Notes under the pieces: model-generated | The model's input: the letters and a program-made list of their open reading frames with translations, nothing else | The model's database searches: none | Told to the model about the DNA's origin: nothing | Origin: Paenibacillus sp. FSL H8-0537 | Lineage (GTDB): Bacteria; Bacillota; Bacilli; Paenibacillales; Paenibacillaceae | Direction of reading: 5' to 3' | Assembly (NCBI RefSeq): GCF_038051995.1 | Contig: NZ_CP150290.1 | Span: 1,103,501-1,167,500 of the forward strand | DNA length: 64,000 bases | Translations under genes and position numbers: made by a program | Part shown: positions 27,047 to 35,814 of the stretch, piece by piece | How positions within the stretch are numbered: position 1 is the stretch's first letter | Layout of the letters: each line of letters starts with the position of its first letter

Positions 27047-29173
27047 ATGGCTGGAAAGCAGGTTGTCTTTAAACCGGATGAAGTGAGGCGCCTGCAGCAG
27101 CAGATGGTTCGAATCGGAGCAGACACGGATGAACTACGGCGGCGGGTGAGCGGGAAGATAGCGAGTTGGGATCGCCCCTTGCCAGTGCTTGGGAGCATGG
27201 AGCAAATCCAAAGGCAGTTGACGAGTTTGACGCAGGAAGCGGAGCAGATGACGGAAGTGATCAGCAAAGCGCTGAAGGGCATCGAGCGGGTGCAGGCGGA
27301 AGCGGCGCAGGAAGCGAAGCAACTGGCGAAGGGGCTCAGCGGACTGGAGCGTTTTGATCTGTTGAAGCGGGTAGGGACGACAGGCGGTGGCAGCTACACG
27401 CCCGTACCCGTCACCTTCCGTCCGATGGTAACAAACCTAATCGACCGGATTTTGCCGCAGGCCAGCCGGGACCGCTGGTCGAGCGATCCGTTGGTGAAGG
27501 AGCTGCGGAGGGTCGCTGGTCTGCAAGGCGCGACGGCGGCGGAAAAGCTGGATGCGGAAATGAAGCTGGAGGCGATATTCGCCGAGAGGGATCTGATTGC
27601 GAAGGCGCAAACGGCGTATGCGGTGTATAAGCAGTTTGGCAATCATCTGCTGATGACGGAGATGCAAAAACAGGCGGAAATCAGCCGAGAGAAGCTGAAG
27701 GAGCTTGGTGTAGCAGAGAGCTATTTTGCCCCCAACGTGAATATGACGAGCTATTTCAAGCAGGTGCCGCTGCTGGCGTGTGACTATGATCCATCGTTTG
27801 CGCTGGAAGGGGATATGACGACGCGGGTGCCGCTGCCGGACAACGCTCGTTACTTATTTATGGTGATGATGGCGCAAACACAGGGTCCAATGGGAGAACT
27901 GGCGAGGGTGCAATTGAAGGAAATTCATGCGCTGCAGCAAACGATTCGAACCGCTGCGGGAGGATTAGTCTCGGATGTGCAGCAGGGGCAAGTGAAAAGC
28001 GGGCTGCTGAACGTGCTGACGATTTTACATAGCATGCAGGCATTAAGCAAATACGATCCTCCACCAAAGGAAGTCGTCGTCGAGGAAAAGCCGGGTATGC
28101 TGGAGAAGTTTGGGCAGGATGCGATGCGAACCCTTGAGATCAACTGGAGTGTATTGAAAAACCAAGCGGCAGTAGAATGGGCTGCGATCAAGAAGACGGG
28201 AAATAGCATAGCTGAAATTGCAACGGATTTATACAATGCTCACGTTGATCGAGCGAACAAGAGCAACGACTCGGTCTATGATTTTTTTAACAACGCGACG
28301 ATGGGCTTGATCAGTGTACCCGGAGCGCTATGGGAGGAACATGTTGATCGGACGGCGAATCGGAATGAGTCGGTGTCTGCGTATTTGGATTATTTGAGCT
28401 TGGGTTTAACGGGGATGGTGCAGGGAGCCTTTGCCCCAGAAAATCCGAATTCCAAAGAGCATGTGCAGGATGTAATCGGAGTGCTCGGCTTATTGTTCTC
28501 GGTTAAGATAAAGGGGCCAGGAGGAATAGAACCGACGGTTCCGAAAAGTCCAGAGGTCAAACCGGAGGGTGCAGGAAGTGGCCGTGGACTAGGATTTGGT
28601 AATCAACTTGTGACCCCTGATGGGATACATTTCATGGACTCTTTCCCCAACGATAAGTCGCCTATCGAAGTTCCTAAAACAGACGTGCAGAAACGATATC
28701 TGGAAGAGATGGATCGGCTGAAGCGAGAGACTGAGGGGACGGGACATGTTAAACCTGTTCAACAAATCAACAATAGGTTTCCTGAGGATATTCAAACTGG
28801 AAAAGAGTTTTCTTTCAATATCGAAAATGGATACTTGAAAAATACCAATGGTCTTACCGAGGTGGATTTTGTTGTAGACTTGAATGGAAAACTTCATATT
28901 GGGAGAGGACATTCCTTTTTAGCAAACGGTGAGTCTGTTCAAGCGGCAGGAAAGCTAAAGATTAATGGCCAAGGACAGGTCAGAAGTATATCTAATTTAT
29001 CCGGTCACTATACTCCTACAGTTGACCAAGCAAAACTTTTTCCACAAGTTCTTGAGCAAGCAGGGATAAAAACTAAGAACGCTTGGCTTGAAATTTACAC
29101 CATAGAGACCACTCCTTCGGGTTACGTTAACACTAACGAACTTGTTAAGGTTTCTAGTATTAAGATAAAGTAG
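27047..29173 (+). CDS. Polymorphic toxin 2, same body as toxin 1 with a different tip
   Basis: A 708-residue toxin whose first 1698 bases align without gaps to those of toxin 1, from the WXG-like N-terminus (ASWDRP) through the helical linker to RLKRETEGTG. The last 142 residues differ completely. They include ENGYLKNTNGLTEVDFVVD, then GKLHIGRGHSFLANGESVQAAG and ISNLSGHYTP. That GHSFL...AAG...SGHYxP arrangement recurs at the ends of several polymorphic toxins, but I cannot name its activity. The start has GAGGAGG upstream. The next gene, 0 bases away, is its candidate immunity gene. The tip is A+T rich while the body is G+C rich. Confidence 0.85.
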   Translation: MAGKQVVFKPDEVRRLQQQMVRIGADTDELRRRVSGKIASWDRPLPVLGSMEQIQRQLTSLTQEAEQMTEVISKALKGIERVQAEAAQEAKQLAKGLSGLERFDLLKRVGTTGGGSYTPVPVTFRPMVTNLIDRILPQASRDRWSSDPLVKELRRVAGLQGATAAEKLDAEMKLEAIFAERDLIAKAQTAYAVYKQFGNHLLMTEMQKQAEISREKLKELGVAESYFAPNVNMTSYFKQVPLLACDYDPSFALEGDMTTRVPLPDNARYLFMVMMAQTQGPMGELARVQLKEIHALQQTIRTAAGGLVSDVQQGQVKSGLLNVLTILHSMQALSKYDPPPKEVVVEEKPGMLEKFGQDAMRTLEINWSVLKNQAAVEWAAIKKTGNSIAEIATDLYNAHVDRANKSNDSVYDFFNNATMGLISVPGALWEEHVDRTANRNESVSAYLDYLSLGLTGMVQGAFAPENPNSKEHVQDVIGVLGLLFSVKIKGPGGIEPTVPKSPEVKPEGAGSGRGLGFGNQLVTPDGIHFMDSFPNDKSPIEVPKTDVQKRYLEEMDRLKRETEGTGHVKPVQQINNRFPEDIQTGKEFSFNIENGYLKNTNGLTEVDFVVDLNGKLHIGRGHSFLANGESVQAAGKLKINGQGQVRSISNLSGHYTPTVDQAKLFPQVLEQAGIKTKNAWLEIYTIETTPSGYVNTNELVKVSSIKIK

Positions 29174-29593
29174 GTGAATATCTTGGAAGAATTAAAACAG
29201 ATGAATAAAGAAATTTTTAGAGGGAATTTGTTGAAAACTATTGAGGAGTTTTCGAAAAAGGGGGGAGTGACTTTTACCGATTGCAGATTTGTTATAGAGC
29301 CTGTGAAAGAAAAAGACAAGCCTTTAAACGGTGCAGATGATATGATGAGACTAAACATTTTAAGCGAAGATAATATAGGAAACAAGCAACTAACATTGAA
29401 TAACACTGTAAATATACTTTGTGGATTGCAACCATTAGTACCAATATGGATAGATGTACTTTTTGTCGAGATGAATGAAAATACAGCTATTTTTAAGTTG
29501 CGATCTAGTCTAAGGTTTAGAAAGCCAACTTTATTGAGGAATGTAGAAACTGGACACGCTCCTTTTAAGTCCATAATAGATGAAACCTCCTAA
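29174..29593 (+). CDS. Candidate immunity protein for toxin 2
   Basis: A 139-residue soluble protein directly after the stop of toxin 2. GTG 29174 follows the stop with no space; TTG 29183 has AGGTG 6 bases before it and is an equally good start. The fold appears alpha then beta: a helical start (EELKQMNKEIFRGNLLKTIEEF) and strands such as VTFTDCRFVIEPV and IDVLFVEMNENTAIFKL. No family is recognised. Position and size are those of immunity proteins, and the A+T richness equals that of the toxin tip. Confidence 0.65.
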   Translation: MNILEELKQMNKEIFRGNLLKTIEEFSKKGGVTFTDCRFVIEPVKEKDKPLNGADDMMRLNILSEDNIGNKQLTLNNTVNILCGLQPLVPIWIDVLFVEMNENTAIFKLRSSLRFRKPTLLRNVETGHAPFKSIIDETS

Positions 29594-30123
29594 GTAACTC
29601 TCAGACTTCTACTTTTGGTGGGCTGCCCAGTGTCGAATGAACTCATCATACAATCAAGAAGAGAACACGCATCATCATAAAATGTAAGGATTTTCAAAAG
29701 TACATGGGGATTACTAGGGCCTGTACGCAAACCTATTTGAGCCATAAACGAATCGAAAGCAGCGTCAAAAAAAGCCATAAACATGTTCGGACTGATTCTC
29801 CTGTGTAAGTGGTGGGTGGTAGCTTCATTTTGTACGAATCAGGCACGAGCTGTTCTTTTATTTGTCGCACTTCATATTACAGTCCGTCGTTTACAACTCA
29901 ACAATAAATCAACTTTAAAGATACTTAATAAACTTTTAAAAGCTTGTTCCAACTTGAACCACAAGTTAGGAACGAGCTTCTTTGTATACTCAAAATCAAA
30001 CAGAGAAGAAAACCATTGTAAAGAAGATAGACGTTCTAAGCCGGATAAAAGGTAAATAAATAGCGGAGCGTGTTTATATGTTGAACTTACAATCAAGTAA
30101 AATCTGCAATCATCAAGTTGATG
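29594..30123. other. Non-coding spacer with a hairpin between toxin modules
   Basis: No convincing gene in 530 bases. An open minus-strand stretch at 29590-29784 (AFFDAAFDSFMAQIGLRTG) could be a decayed transposase but I cannot assign it. The join to the truncated toxin copy lies at 30124, where unrelated DNA meets toxin homology without a promoter or ribosome site. Confidence 0.5.
29940..29979 (+). terminator. Stem-loop, possible terminator
   Basis: Arms AAGCTTGTTCC with AACTTG and CAAGTT with GGAACGAGCTT pair around an AACCA loop, with one G-T pair and one bulge. The tail CTTCTTTGT is only moderately T-rich, so termination is plausible, not certain. It would end transcripts from the toxin 2 module. 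Confidence 0.5.
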
Positions 30124-31333
30124 ATTCATGCGCTGCAGCAAACGATTCGAACAGCGGCGGGAGGATTAGTAACGGATGTACAGCAGGGGCAAGTAAAAAG
30201 CGGGCTGCTGAACGTGCTGACGATTTTGCAGAGCATGCAGGCATTAAGTAAGTATGATCCCCCGGCAAAGGAAGTCGTCGTCGAGGAAAAGCCGGGCGTG
30301 CTGGAGAAGTTTGGGCAGGATGCCATGCGAACCCTTGAGATCAACTGGAGTGTATTGAAAAACCAAGCGGCAGTGGAATGGGCTGCGATCAAGAAGACGG
30401 GAAATAGCATAGCTGAAGTGGCAACGGATTTATACAATGCCCATGCGGATAGAGCAGCGAAGAGCAACGACTCGGTCTATGATTTTTTTAACAATGCGAC
30501 GATGGGCTTGATCAGTGTACCCGGAGCGCTATGGGAGGAACATGTTGATCGAACGGCGAATCGGAATGAGTCAGTGTCTGCATATTTGGATTATTTGAGC
30601 TTGGGTCTAACGGGGATGGTACAGGGAGCCTTTGCCCCAGAAGATCCGAATTCCAAGGAGCATATGCAGGATGTAATCGGAGTGCTCGGCTTATTGTTCT
30701 CGGTTAAAATAAAGGGGTCAGGAGGAATGGAACCGACGGTTCCGAAAAGCCCAGAGGTCAAACCGGAGGGTGCAGGAAGTGGACGTGGACTAGGATTTGA
30801 CAATCAGCTTGTGACCCCTGATGGAATACATTTCATGGACTCTTTCCCCAACGATAAGTCGCCTATCGAAGTTCCTAAAACAGACGTGCAGAAGCGATAT
30901 TTGGAAGAGATGGATCGACTGAAGCGAGAGGCTGAGGGGACGGGGCATATTGGCAATACAGTCAATCATAAAAATATAGATGATTTTATTAATGGCATAA
31001 AGAAATTTGATGAGGTCATTGAAGACTATGCCAAAATCTACAAAGAATGCATTGACTCCAATAAGCCTTGGTCTTGGGATGATACCATCCCAAATGGAGA
31101 TAGCTTATCTGCTTCTCAAAAAAGAAAAATAAAGGAATTGGCAGTGTCAAAAGGCCTTATACCTGATATTAAAGTAAATAAAGTAGATGGAATGAGATAT
31201 GGATTTGCTGATTTTGCAGGAGCAGGCGTTGTTGAAAAAACAGTCCATATGCCAGAAAGTTTTTGGAAGCTATCTGACAAAGAGCAGTTATGGTGGAAGA
31301 ACAGCAGGCATGTGGGCAGATGCCCCAAGGTAA
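30124..31333 (+). pseudogene. Truncated polymorphic toxin 3 with WHH-type nuclease tip and internal deletion
   Basis: Homology to toxins 1 and 2 starts abruptly at 30124 (ATTCATGCG), equal to codon 293 of the full genes, so the WXG-like secretion domain is absent. No ribosome site precedes the first ATG (30118). The body runs to about 30945, followed by a new tip containing VDGMRYGFADFAGAGVVE and FWKLSDKEQ, the usual lead-in to HNH/Endo VII-type nucleases of the WHH group. There the frame breaks: the familiar last residues GGRTAGMWADAPR and a TAA stop at 31331 are present in a shifted frame from 31292. The WHH catalytic stretch between is deleted. The remnant is therefore probably inactive and unexported, kept as a recombination cassette or by chance. 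Confidence 0.8.
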
Positions 31334-31354
31334 ATAATTTCGGGAGGTATAGGT

Positions 31355-31828
31355 ATGGAATTTAAGGATGGGTTTATCATTTATCCATTGCCAGATAATA
31401 CTTTACTAGCTGAAAAAGAGCGTAAATGGAGAATTGAATTACCAGAAGCATATAAACAATTTATTTCAAAATATAATGGTTCTTCTCCAATAAAAGATAG
31501 CTTTGTATGTAATGGTCATAGTTATACGATTGATAGGTTTTTGTGCATACTAAAGGTAACCGGGGATAGAGATGATGAGTTTTATGATATTGGTGTAGTT
31601 AGAACCCAGTTGGATGAACGAATTGTTTCAGATGAGGATTTAGTAGGTACCGAGTTGTTGCCGATTGCGGTTTTATTTGCAGGTGATTTTGTATGTTTAG
31701 ACTATCGTGATAATGCTAAGGAGCCTTCTGTATGTGTTTGGAATCATGAAGAATCAGCAGACTTAGAACCGGTCACATATTTTACTAGTGCGAGTTTCGA
31801 AGAGTTTCTAGCAATGTTAACCGAATAA
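31355..31828 (+). CDS. SUKH (SMI1/KNR4) family immunity protein
   Basis: A 157-residue protein with the SUKH signature: WRIELPEAYKQFISKYNGSSP near residues 28-48, a helix-turn of the SMI1/KNR4 type, then LLPIAVLFAGDFVCLDYRD and a C-terminal SASFEEFLAMLTE helix. SUKH proteins bind and block nuclease toxins, and WHH-type toxins commonly pair with them. It is 21 bases after the original toxin stop (31331), with GGGAGG upstream. The gene looks intact even though its toxin is broken, which would still protect against kin that carry an active version. Confidence 0.85.
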   Translation: MEFKDGFIIYPLPDNTLLAEKERKWRIELPEAYKQFISKYNGSSPIKDSFVCNGHSYTIDRFLCILKVTGDRDDEFYDIGVVRTQLDERIVSDEDLVGTELLPIAVLFAGDFVCLDYRDNAKEPSVCVWNHEESADLEPVTYFTSASFEEFLAMLTE

Positions 31829-31851
31829 AATATAGCATCAGTTTATAAATT

Positions 31852-31905
31852 AAAAAACAGGTTGAATATGGTCAGGTATTGCTTGCCATGTTTGATCTGT
31901 TTTTT
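31852..31905 (+). terminator. Terminator after the SUKH gene
   Basis: AAAAAACAG at 31852 pairs with CTGTTTTTT at 31897, and the stem continues inward with G-T pairs (GGTTGAATATGG with CCATGTTTGATC). The run of T residues ends the toxin array transcript. Confidence 0.7.
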
Positions 31906-32131
31906 GGTTTCCTATAAGGGGACGGGTAAAGGTAGCTCTATTTCCTCCGCTTCCTTTTTCATAAATTAATGAAATTTACATTCGTACTGTGTTATTCTGC
32001 GGAGGCCTTGAAAACCCTCTCTACAAATAAGCAGGGCCCTGCGAATATTCCTCCCATAAATCCACTTCACTTATAGCTGTCTGCGCGTAATCCCGAGTAG
32101 ATTCCTGTCATATTATGATATTTTACCTGCC

Positions 32132-32177
32132 AAAAACGAACTTTAATAAAAGCTACTCTTTTCAACGTTCGTATTTT
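32132..32177 (+). promoter_or_regulatory. Paired PurR boxes (PurBox1 and PurBox2)
   Basis: AAAAACGAACTTTA at 32132-32145 and its inverted counterpart AACGTTCGTATTTT at 32164-32177 match the CGAA-core PurBox pair of Bacillus, in opposite orientation with about 18 bases between. The second box touches the -35 element at 32179. PurR with no bound PRPP would repress the purine operon here. Confidence 0.8.
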
Positions 32178-32178
32178 G

Positions 32179-32207
32179 TTGACAGCCCCGTGGGGATTAG
32201 ATAAACT
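32179..32207 (+). promoter_or_regulatory. Sigma-A promoter of the purine operon
   Basis: TTGACA at 32179-32184, 17-base spacer, TAAACT at 32202-32207. It lies directly behind the PurR boxes and about 45 bases before the guanine riboswitch, the arrangement known for Bacillus purE operons. Confidence 0.8.
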
Positions 32208-32250
32208 GGAAGAGGTCAGTAGCGGAGCAATCCGTTTATTATAGTGTTGG

Positions 32251-32317
32251 TCTCGTATAATCTCGGGGATTGGCCCGAAAGTTTCTACCCGAAAACCACA
32301 ATTTTCGGACTACGAGC
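32251..32317 (+). ncRNA. Guanine-sensing purine riboswitch aptamer
   Basis: The P1 arms CTCGTA (32252) and TACGAG (32311) enclose the conserved purine aptamer core: TATAATC, the J2/3 stretch GTTTCTACC and the closing GGACTAC. The base that decides specificity is C in GGACTA, which pairs with guanine; adenine types have T there. The following 35 bases end in six T residues at 32347-32352, but the terminator stem I can draw is weak (CAAGC with GCTTG). It would lower purE operon transcription when guanine is high. Confidence 0.85.
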
Positions 32318-32357
32318 AAGCTTGAAGCTGGTATGCTTGAGCTGCCTTTTTTGAACA

Positions 32358-32460
32358 AGAAGCAAATATAAGTAGTATAAGTATTACACTTATATTCGGC
32401 TTCTGGTTCTCCGCGAAACGAAGCTTGCCGTTCAAGGACGGCGACAGCCGTTTCACCTTA
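32358..32460 (+). repeat. Composite hairpin repeat, copy A
   Basis: Two parts. First comes an AT-rich hairpin: AATATAAGT with ACTTATATT, framed by AGAAGC and GCTTCT. Second comes a module opening with GAAACG at 32415 and closing with CCGTTTCACCTT at 32448, with an inner GCCGT-TCAAGG-ACGGC hairpin. Copies B and C share this plan. It sits in the purE leader, after the riboswitch. Confidence 0.75.
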
Positions 32461-32556
32461 AAATATAGGCAGGGATATCATTTCGTTATCCTTTCTCTAT
32501 ATTTCTCGGAATGAAACGCGCCGCGCCGCCAAGGATGGCGTCTGCCGTTTCACCTT
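32461..32556 (+). repeat. Composite hairpin repeat, copy B
   Basis: Directly abuts copy A. The AT-rich hairpin pairs AAATATAG at 32461 with CTATATTT at 32497, with inner GGATA/TTATCC pairing. TCTCGG follows, then the module GAAACG (32513) ... AAGGATGGC ... GCCGTTTCACCTT (ends 32556). The module is closest to copy C. Confidence 0.75.
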
Positions 32557-32828
32557 AGGGCAGCCTTGTGCTACTTTGTGCCTTGTATTTTGCAAGGTTG
32601 CGGAAGTGGCGGCTTACTTCAGGCATAAAGAGCGCCAAGCGGTTCCCGGAAGTCGGGAGGCTGCGCTGTGCGCTCGGCTCGGGTCCCGCAGCATACGTAT
32701 GATTAATACTCTTACGGTAGCTGTCGGGATTTTTCTGTTGAAATCGGGCAGTTTAGAGGGTAAGGAAAGCATCAAGTTACGGTTTTATATGGTTTACCTA
32801 TTATATAGATGAAAGAAGGTTTGAACGC
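32557..32828. other. Distal part of the purE leader
   Basis: No credible gene. A 78-codon open frame from 32576 has no ribosome site and low-complexity translation, so I leave it out. AGAAGG before the purE ATG at 32829 is the ribosome site. Confidence 0.5.
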
Positions 32829-33314
32829 ATGTCTGCGAAGGTAGGCGTCATCATGGGCAGCAAGTCGGATTGGGATACAATGAAACTGGCTTGCGATGTG
32901 CTGGAAGAGCTTCAAATTCCTTATGAGAAAAAGGTTGTGTCGGCGCACAGAACGCCCGATTTAATGTTTGAATATGCGGAAACGGCAGTGGAGCGCGGAC
33001 TTAAGGTCATTATCGCGGGGGCTGGCGGAGCTGCACATCTTCCCGGCATGGTCGCCGCCAAAACGGTGCTGCCGGTTATTGGCGTTCCTGTCAAATCTTC
33101 GAATCTAAGCGGTCTCGACTCGCTGCTGTCTATCGTTCAAATGCCGGGCGGCATTCCTGTAGCTACAGTAGCAATCGGCAATGCTGGCGGCACGAATGCT
33201 GGACTGCTGGCGGCACAGATGCTGGGCGCGTTCGATCCGGACATTCAGGCACGCGTGATCGCAAGGCGCGAGCGCGTCAAGCAGGAAGTGCTGGAAAGCA
33301 GTGAGACGCTATGA
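32829..33314 (+). CDS. purE: N5-carboxyaminoimidazole ribonucleotide mutase PurE
   Basis: Class I PurE, 161 residues, moves the carboxyl group from N5-CAIR to give CAIR in purine synthesis, acting after PurK. The N-terminal [16 protein letters not shown] and [19 protein letters not shown] motifs carry the active-site Ser, His and Gly-rich loop. First gene of the operon, 500 bases downstream of the riboswitch. The TGA stop overlaps the ATG of purK. Confidence 0.97.
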   Translation: MSAKVGVIMGSKSDWDTMKLACDVLEELQIPYEKKVVSAHRTPDLMFEYAETAVERGLKVIIAGAGGAAHLPGMVAAKTVLPVIGVPVKSSNLSGLDSLLSIVQMPGGIPVATVAIGNAGGTNAGLLAAQMLGAFDPDIQARVIARRERVKQEVLESSETL

Positions 33315-34498
33315 TGGTCGAAGCGGACAAGCAGCGGCCGGATAATATCCGGACGCTGCTGCCAGGCAGCACAATCGGCGTGCTCGGCGGCGGGCAATTG
33401 GGCCGGATGATGGCGCTCGCAGGCAGCGCGATGGGCTACAAATTCGTCGCGCTTGATCCAGCGGTGGATTCGCCTTGCGGACAAGTCGCAGATCAAGTGG
33501 TCGGCGCCTATGACAATCATGAGGCAGCGCGCGAGCTGGCGCAGCGTTCAGATATCATTACGTATGAATTTGAAAATGTGAATGCCGAAGTTGCCGCGAT
33601 GCTGATGAAGGAATCCTACGTGCCGCAAGGCAGCAAGCTGCTTTATACGACGCAGCATCGGCTGCGGGAGAAGCGGGCGATTGAGGCGGCTGGCGTGAAG
33701 GTTGCGCCTTACAGCGAAATTCGCAGCAGCGCGGAGCTTCATATAGAAGCAGAACGTTTAGGCCTGCCATGCGTATTAAAAACAGCGACTGGCGGCTACG
33801 ACGGCAAAGGGCAATGGGTCATCCGCGCCGCGGAGGAGATCGACGAGGCGTACGAAACGCTGAGCCGGGCTGGAACCGAGCTTGTGCTGGAGAAATTCAT
33901 CTCCTTTGAAAAAGAGCTGTCGGTCATTGCGGCGCGCAGCCCGCAGGGCGAGGTCAAAGCATTCCCGGCGGCGGAAAATATCCATATTGACAATATTCTT
34001 CATTTGTCGATTGTGCCGGCCCGGATCGAGGAAGGCATTCAGCGCCGAGCGGAGCAGCTGGCGATGCAAATCGCCGAAGGGCTGGGCGCGGTCGGATTAA
34101 TCGCCGTTGAGCTGTTTTTGACGGCTGACGGAGAGCTGTATGTGAATGAGCTGGCACCAAGGCCGCATAACAGCGGGCATTACACGATGGAAGCGGCACA
34201 TACGTCGCAGTTCGAGCAGCATGTGCGGGCGGTATGCAATTTGCCGCTTGGTCGTACGGAGCTGCTGACGCCAGTCGTGATGGTGAATGTGCTCGGCCAG
34301 CATGTAGAGCCGGTCATTCAGCGTTTTGGAACCCGGGATGAAGCGGCAGTGCGCCTCGGCGTAACACCGAAGCTGCATCTGTACGGCAAGAAGGACGCCG
34401 TTCACAAAAGAAAAATGGGCCACATTAACGTGCTTGCTCCCGATGTGGAAGCAGCGCTGCAATGGATAGATGAAACAACAATTTGGAAGGTGGAGTAG
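33311..34498 (+). CDS. purK: N5-carboxyaminoimidazole ribonucleotide synthase PurK
   Basis: ATP-grasp enzyme, 395 residues, which makes N5-CAIR from AIR, bicarbonate and ATP. The N-terminal [10 protein letters not shown] nucleotide-binding loop, [13 protein letters not shown] in the ATP-grasp B region, and [14 protein letters not shown] with metal ligands are all present. It begins as ATGATGG within the purE stop, so the pair are translationally coupled. Length is usual for the family, with a short N-terminal extension of about 15 residues. Confidence 0.97.
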   Translation: MMVEADKQRPDNIRTLLPGSTIGVLGGGQLGRMMALAGSAMGYKFVALDPAVDSPCGQVADQVVGAYDNHEAARELAQRSDIITYEFENVNAEVAAMLMKESYVPQGSKLLYTTQHRLREKRAIEAAGVKVAPYSEIRSSAELHIEAERLGLPCVLKTATGGYDGKGQWVIRAAEEIDEAYETLSRAGTELVLEKFISFEKELSVIAARSPQGEVKAFPAAENIHIDNILHLSIVPARIEEGIQRRAEQLAMQIAEGLGAVGLIAVELFLTADGELYVNELAPRPHNSGHYTMEAAHTSQFEQHVRAVCNLPLGRTELLTPVVMVNVLGQHVEPVIQRFGTRDEAAVRLGVTPKLHLYGKKDAVHKRKMGHINVLAPDVEAALQWIDETTIWKVE

Positions 34499-34502
34499 CT
34501 AC

Positions 34503-35798
34503 ATGTTAGAGCGTTACAGCAGACCGGAAATGAGAGCAATTTGGACCGAGGAGAATAAGTTCCAAGCATGGCTGGAGGTTGAGCTTTGCGCATGCGAGGC
34601 TTGGTCGGAGCTGGGCATTATTCCGAAGGAAGACGTAGAAGAGCTTCGTAAAAACGCCAGCTTCAACATCGACCGCATTTATGAAATCGAGCAGGATACA
34701 CGCCATGACGTAATCGCCTTTACGCGCGCTGTATCCGAGACAGTTGGCCCTGAGCGCAAATGGGTGCACTACGGCCTGACATCGACGGATGTTGTAGATA
34801 CGGCAACGGGCTACCTGCTGCTGCAAGCCAATGCGATTTTGCAAAAGGATATTGAGCGTTTCATCTCGATTTTGCGCGAGAAAGCGATTCAGTACAAGGA
34901 TACGCCGATGATGGGACGTACGCATGGCGTTCATGCTGAGCCAACTACTTTCGGCCTCAAAATGGCACTGTGGCATGAAGAGATGAAGCGCAACCTGGAG
35001 CGTTTCCTGCATGCAGCTGACGGCGTGCAATACGGCAAAATTTCCGGTGCTGTCGGCACTTACGCGAATATCGACCCATTCGTAGAAGAATTTGTCTGCA
35101 ACAAGCTCGGCACGAAGGCTGCGCCAATCTCGACGCAAACGCTGCAGCGTGACCGCCATGCTGAATACATGGGCACACTGGCACTCGTTGCTTCGTCGCT
35201 GGACAAGTTCGCTACGGAAATCCGCGCTTTGCAGAAGAGCGAATTCCGCGAGGTGGAAGAGCCTTTCGCTAAAGGTCAAAAAGGTTCATCGGCTATGCCG
35301 CACAAGCGCAACCCAATCGGCTGCGAGAACATTTCAGGTCTGTCACGCGTCATTCGTGGACATATGCTGACGGCTTATGAGAACATTCCGCTGTGGCATG
35401 AGCGCGATATTAGCCACTCGTCCGCAGAGCGCGTCATTTTGCCAGATGCAACGATGCTGCTGAACTACATGCTGAACCGTCTGGGCAACATCATTAATAA
35501 TCTGCAAGTATTCCCTGAAAATATGAAGCGTAACATGCAGCGTACGTTCGGCGTGCCGTTCTCCGGCCGCGTCATGACGAAGCTGATCGACAAAGGCTTC
35601 AGCCGCGAGCAGGCTTATGACACTGTTCAGCCGCGCGCCATGCAAGCTTGGGAAGAGCAGCGCCAATTCCGCGACATTATTGAATCGACGAAGGAAATTA
35701 CCGAGCTTCTGTCGACGGAAGACATCGACGATTGCTTTAACCCAACATGGCATCTGAAGCATGTGGATACGATTTTCACCCGTCTTGGATTGAACTAA
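34503..35798 (+). CDS. purB: Adenylosuccinate lyase PurB
   Basis: A 431-residue fumarase/aspartase superfamily lyase that acts twice in purine synthesis: SAICAR to AICAR, and adenylosuccinate to AMP. The start [14 protein letters not shown] is standard, so ATG 34503 with GGTGGAG before it is chosen over 34470. The signature [15 protein letters not shown] near residue 262 holds the mobile catalytic loop, and [13 protein letters not shown] carries the active-site His. It is 4 bases behind purK. Confidence 0.97.
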   Translation: MLERYSRPEMRAIWTEENKFQAWLEVELCACEAWSELGIIPKEDVEELRKNASFNIDRIYEIEQDTRHDVIAFTRAVSETVGPERKWVHYGLTSTDVVDTATGYLLLQANAILQKDIERFISILREKAIQYKDTPMMGRTHGVHAEPTTFGLKMALWHEEMKRNLERFLHAADGVQYGKISGAVGTYANIDPFVEEFVCNKLGTKAAPISTQTLQRDRHAEYMGTLALVASSLDKFATEIRALQKSEFREVEEPFAKGQKGSSAMPHKRNPIGCENISGLSRVIRGHMLTAYENIPLWHERDISHSSAERVILPDATMLLNYMLNRLGNIINNLQVFPENMKRNMQRTFGVPFSGRVMTKLIDKGFSREQAYDTVQPRAMQAWEEQRQFRDIIESTKEITELLSTEDIDDCFNPTWHLKHVDTIFTRLGLN

Positions 35799-35814
35799 GG
35801 AGGCTTACTGGCGA

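Noticed and set aside
29590..29784. Minus-strand frame that could be a transposase fragment
   Set aside because: A segment like NPHVLLKILTF hints at IS1182-type proteins, but no other motif or terminal repeat supports it.
32358..32556. CRISPR-like array suspected from two adjacent similar units
   Set aside because: Units differ in length and base sequence, there are no equal spacers or cas genes, and the units are hairpins with a third copy 22 kb away.
32576..32812. A 78-codon frame in the purE leader
   Set aside because: No ribosome site, and the product has no recognisable pattern; it lies among structured RNA elements.
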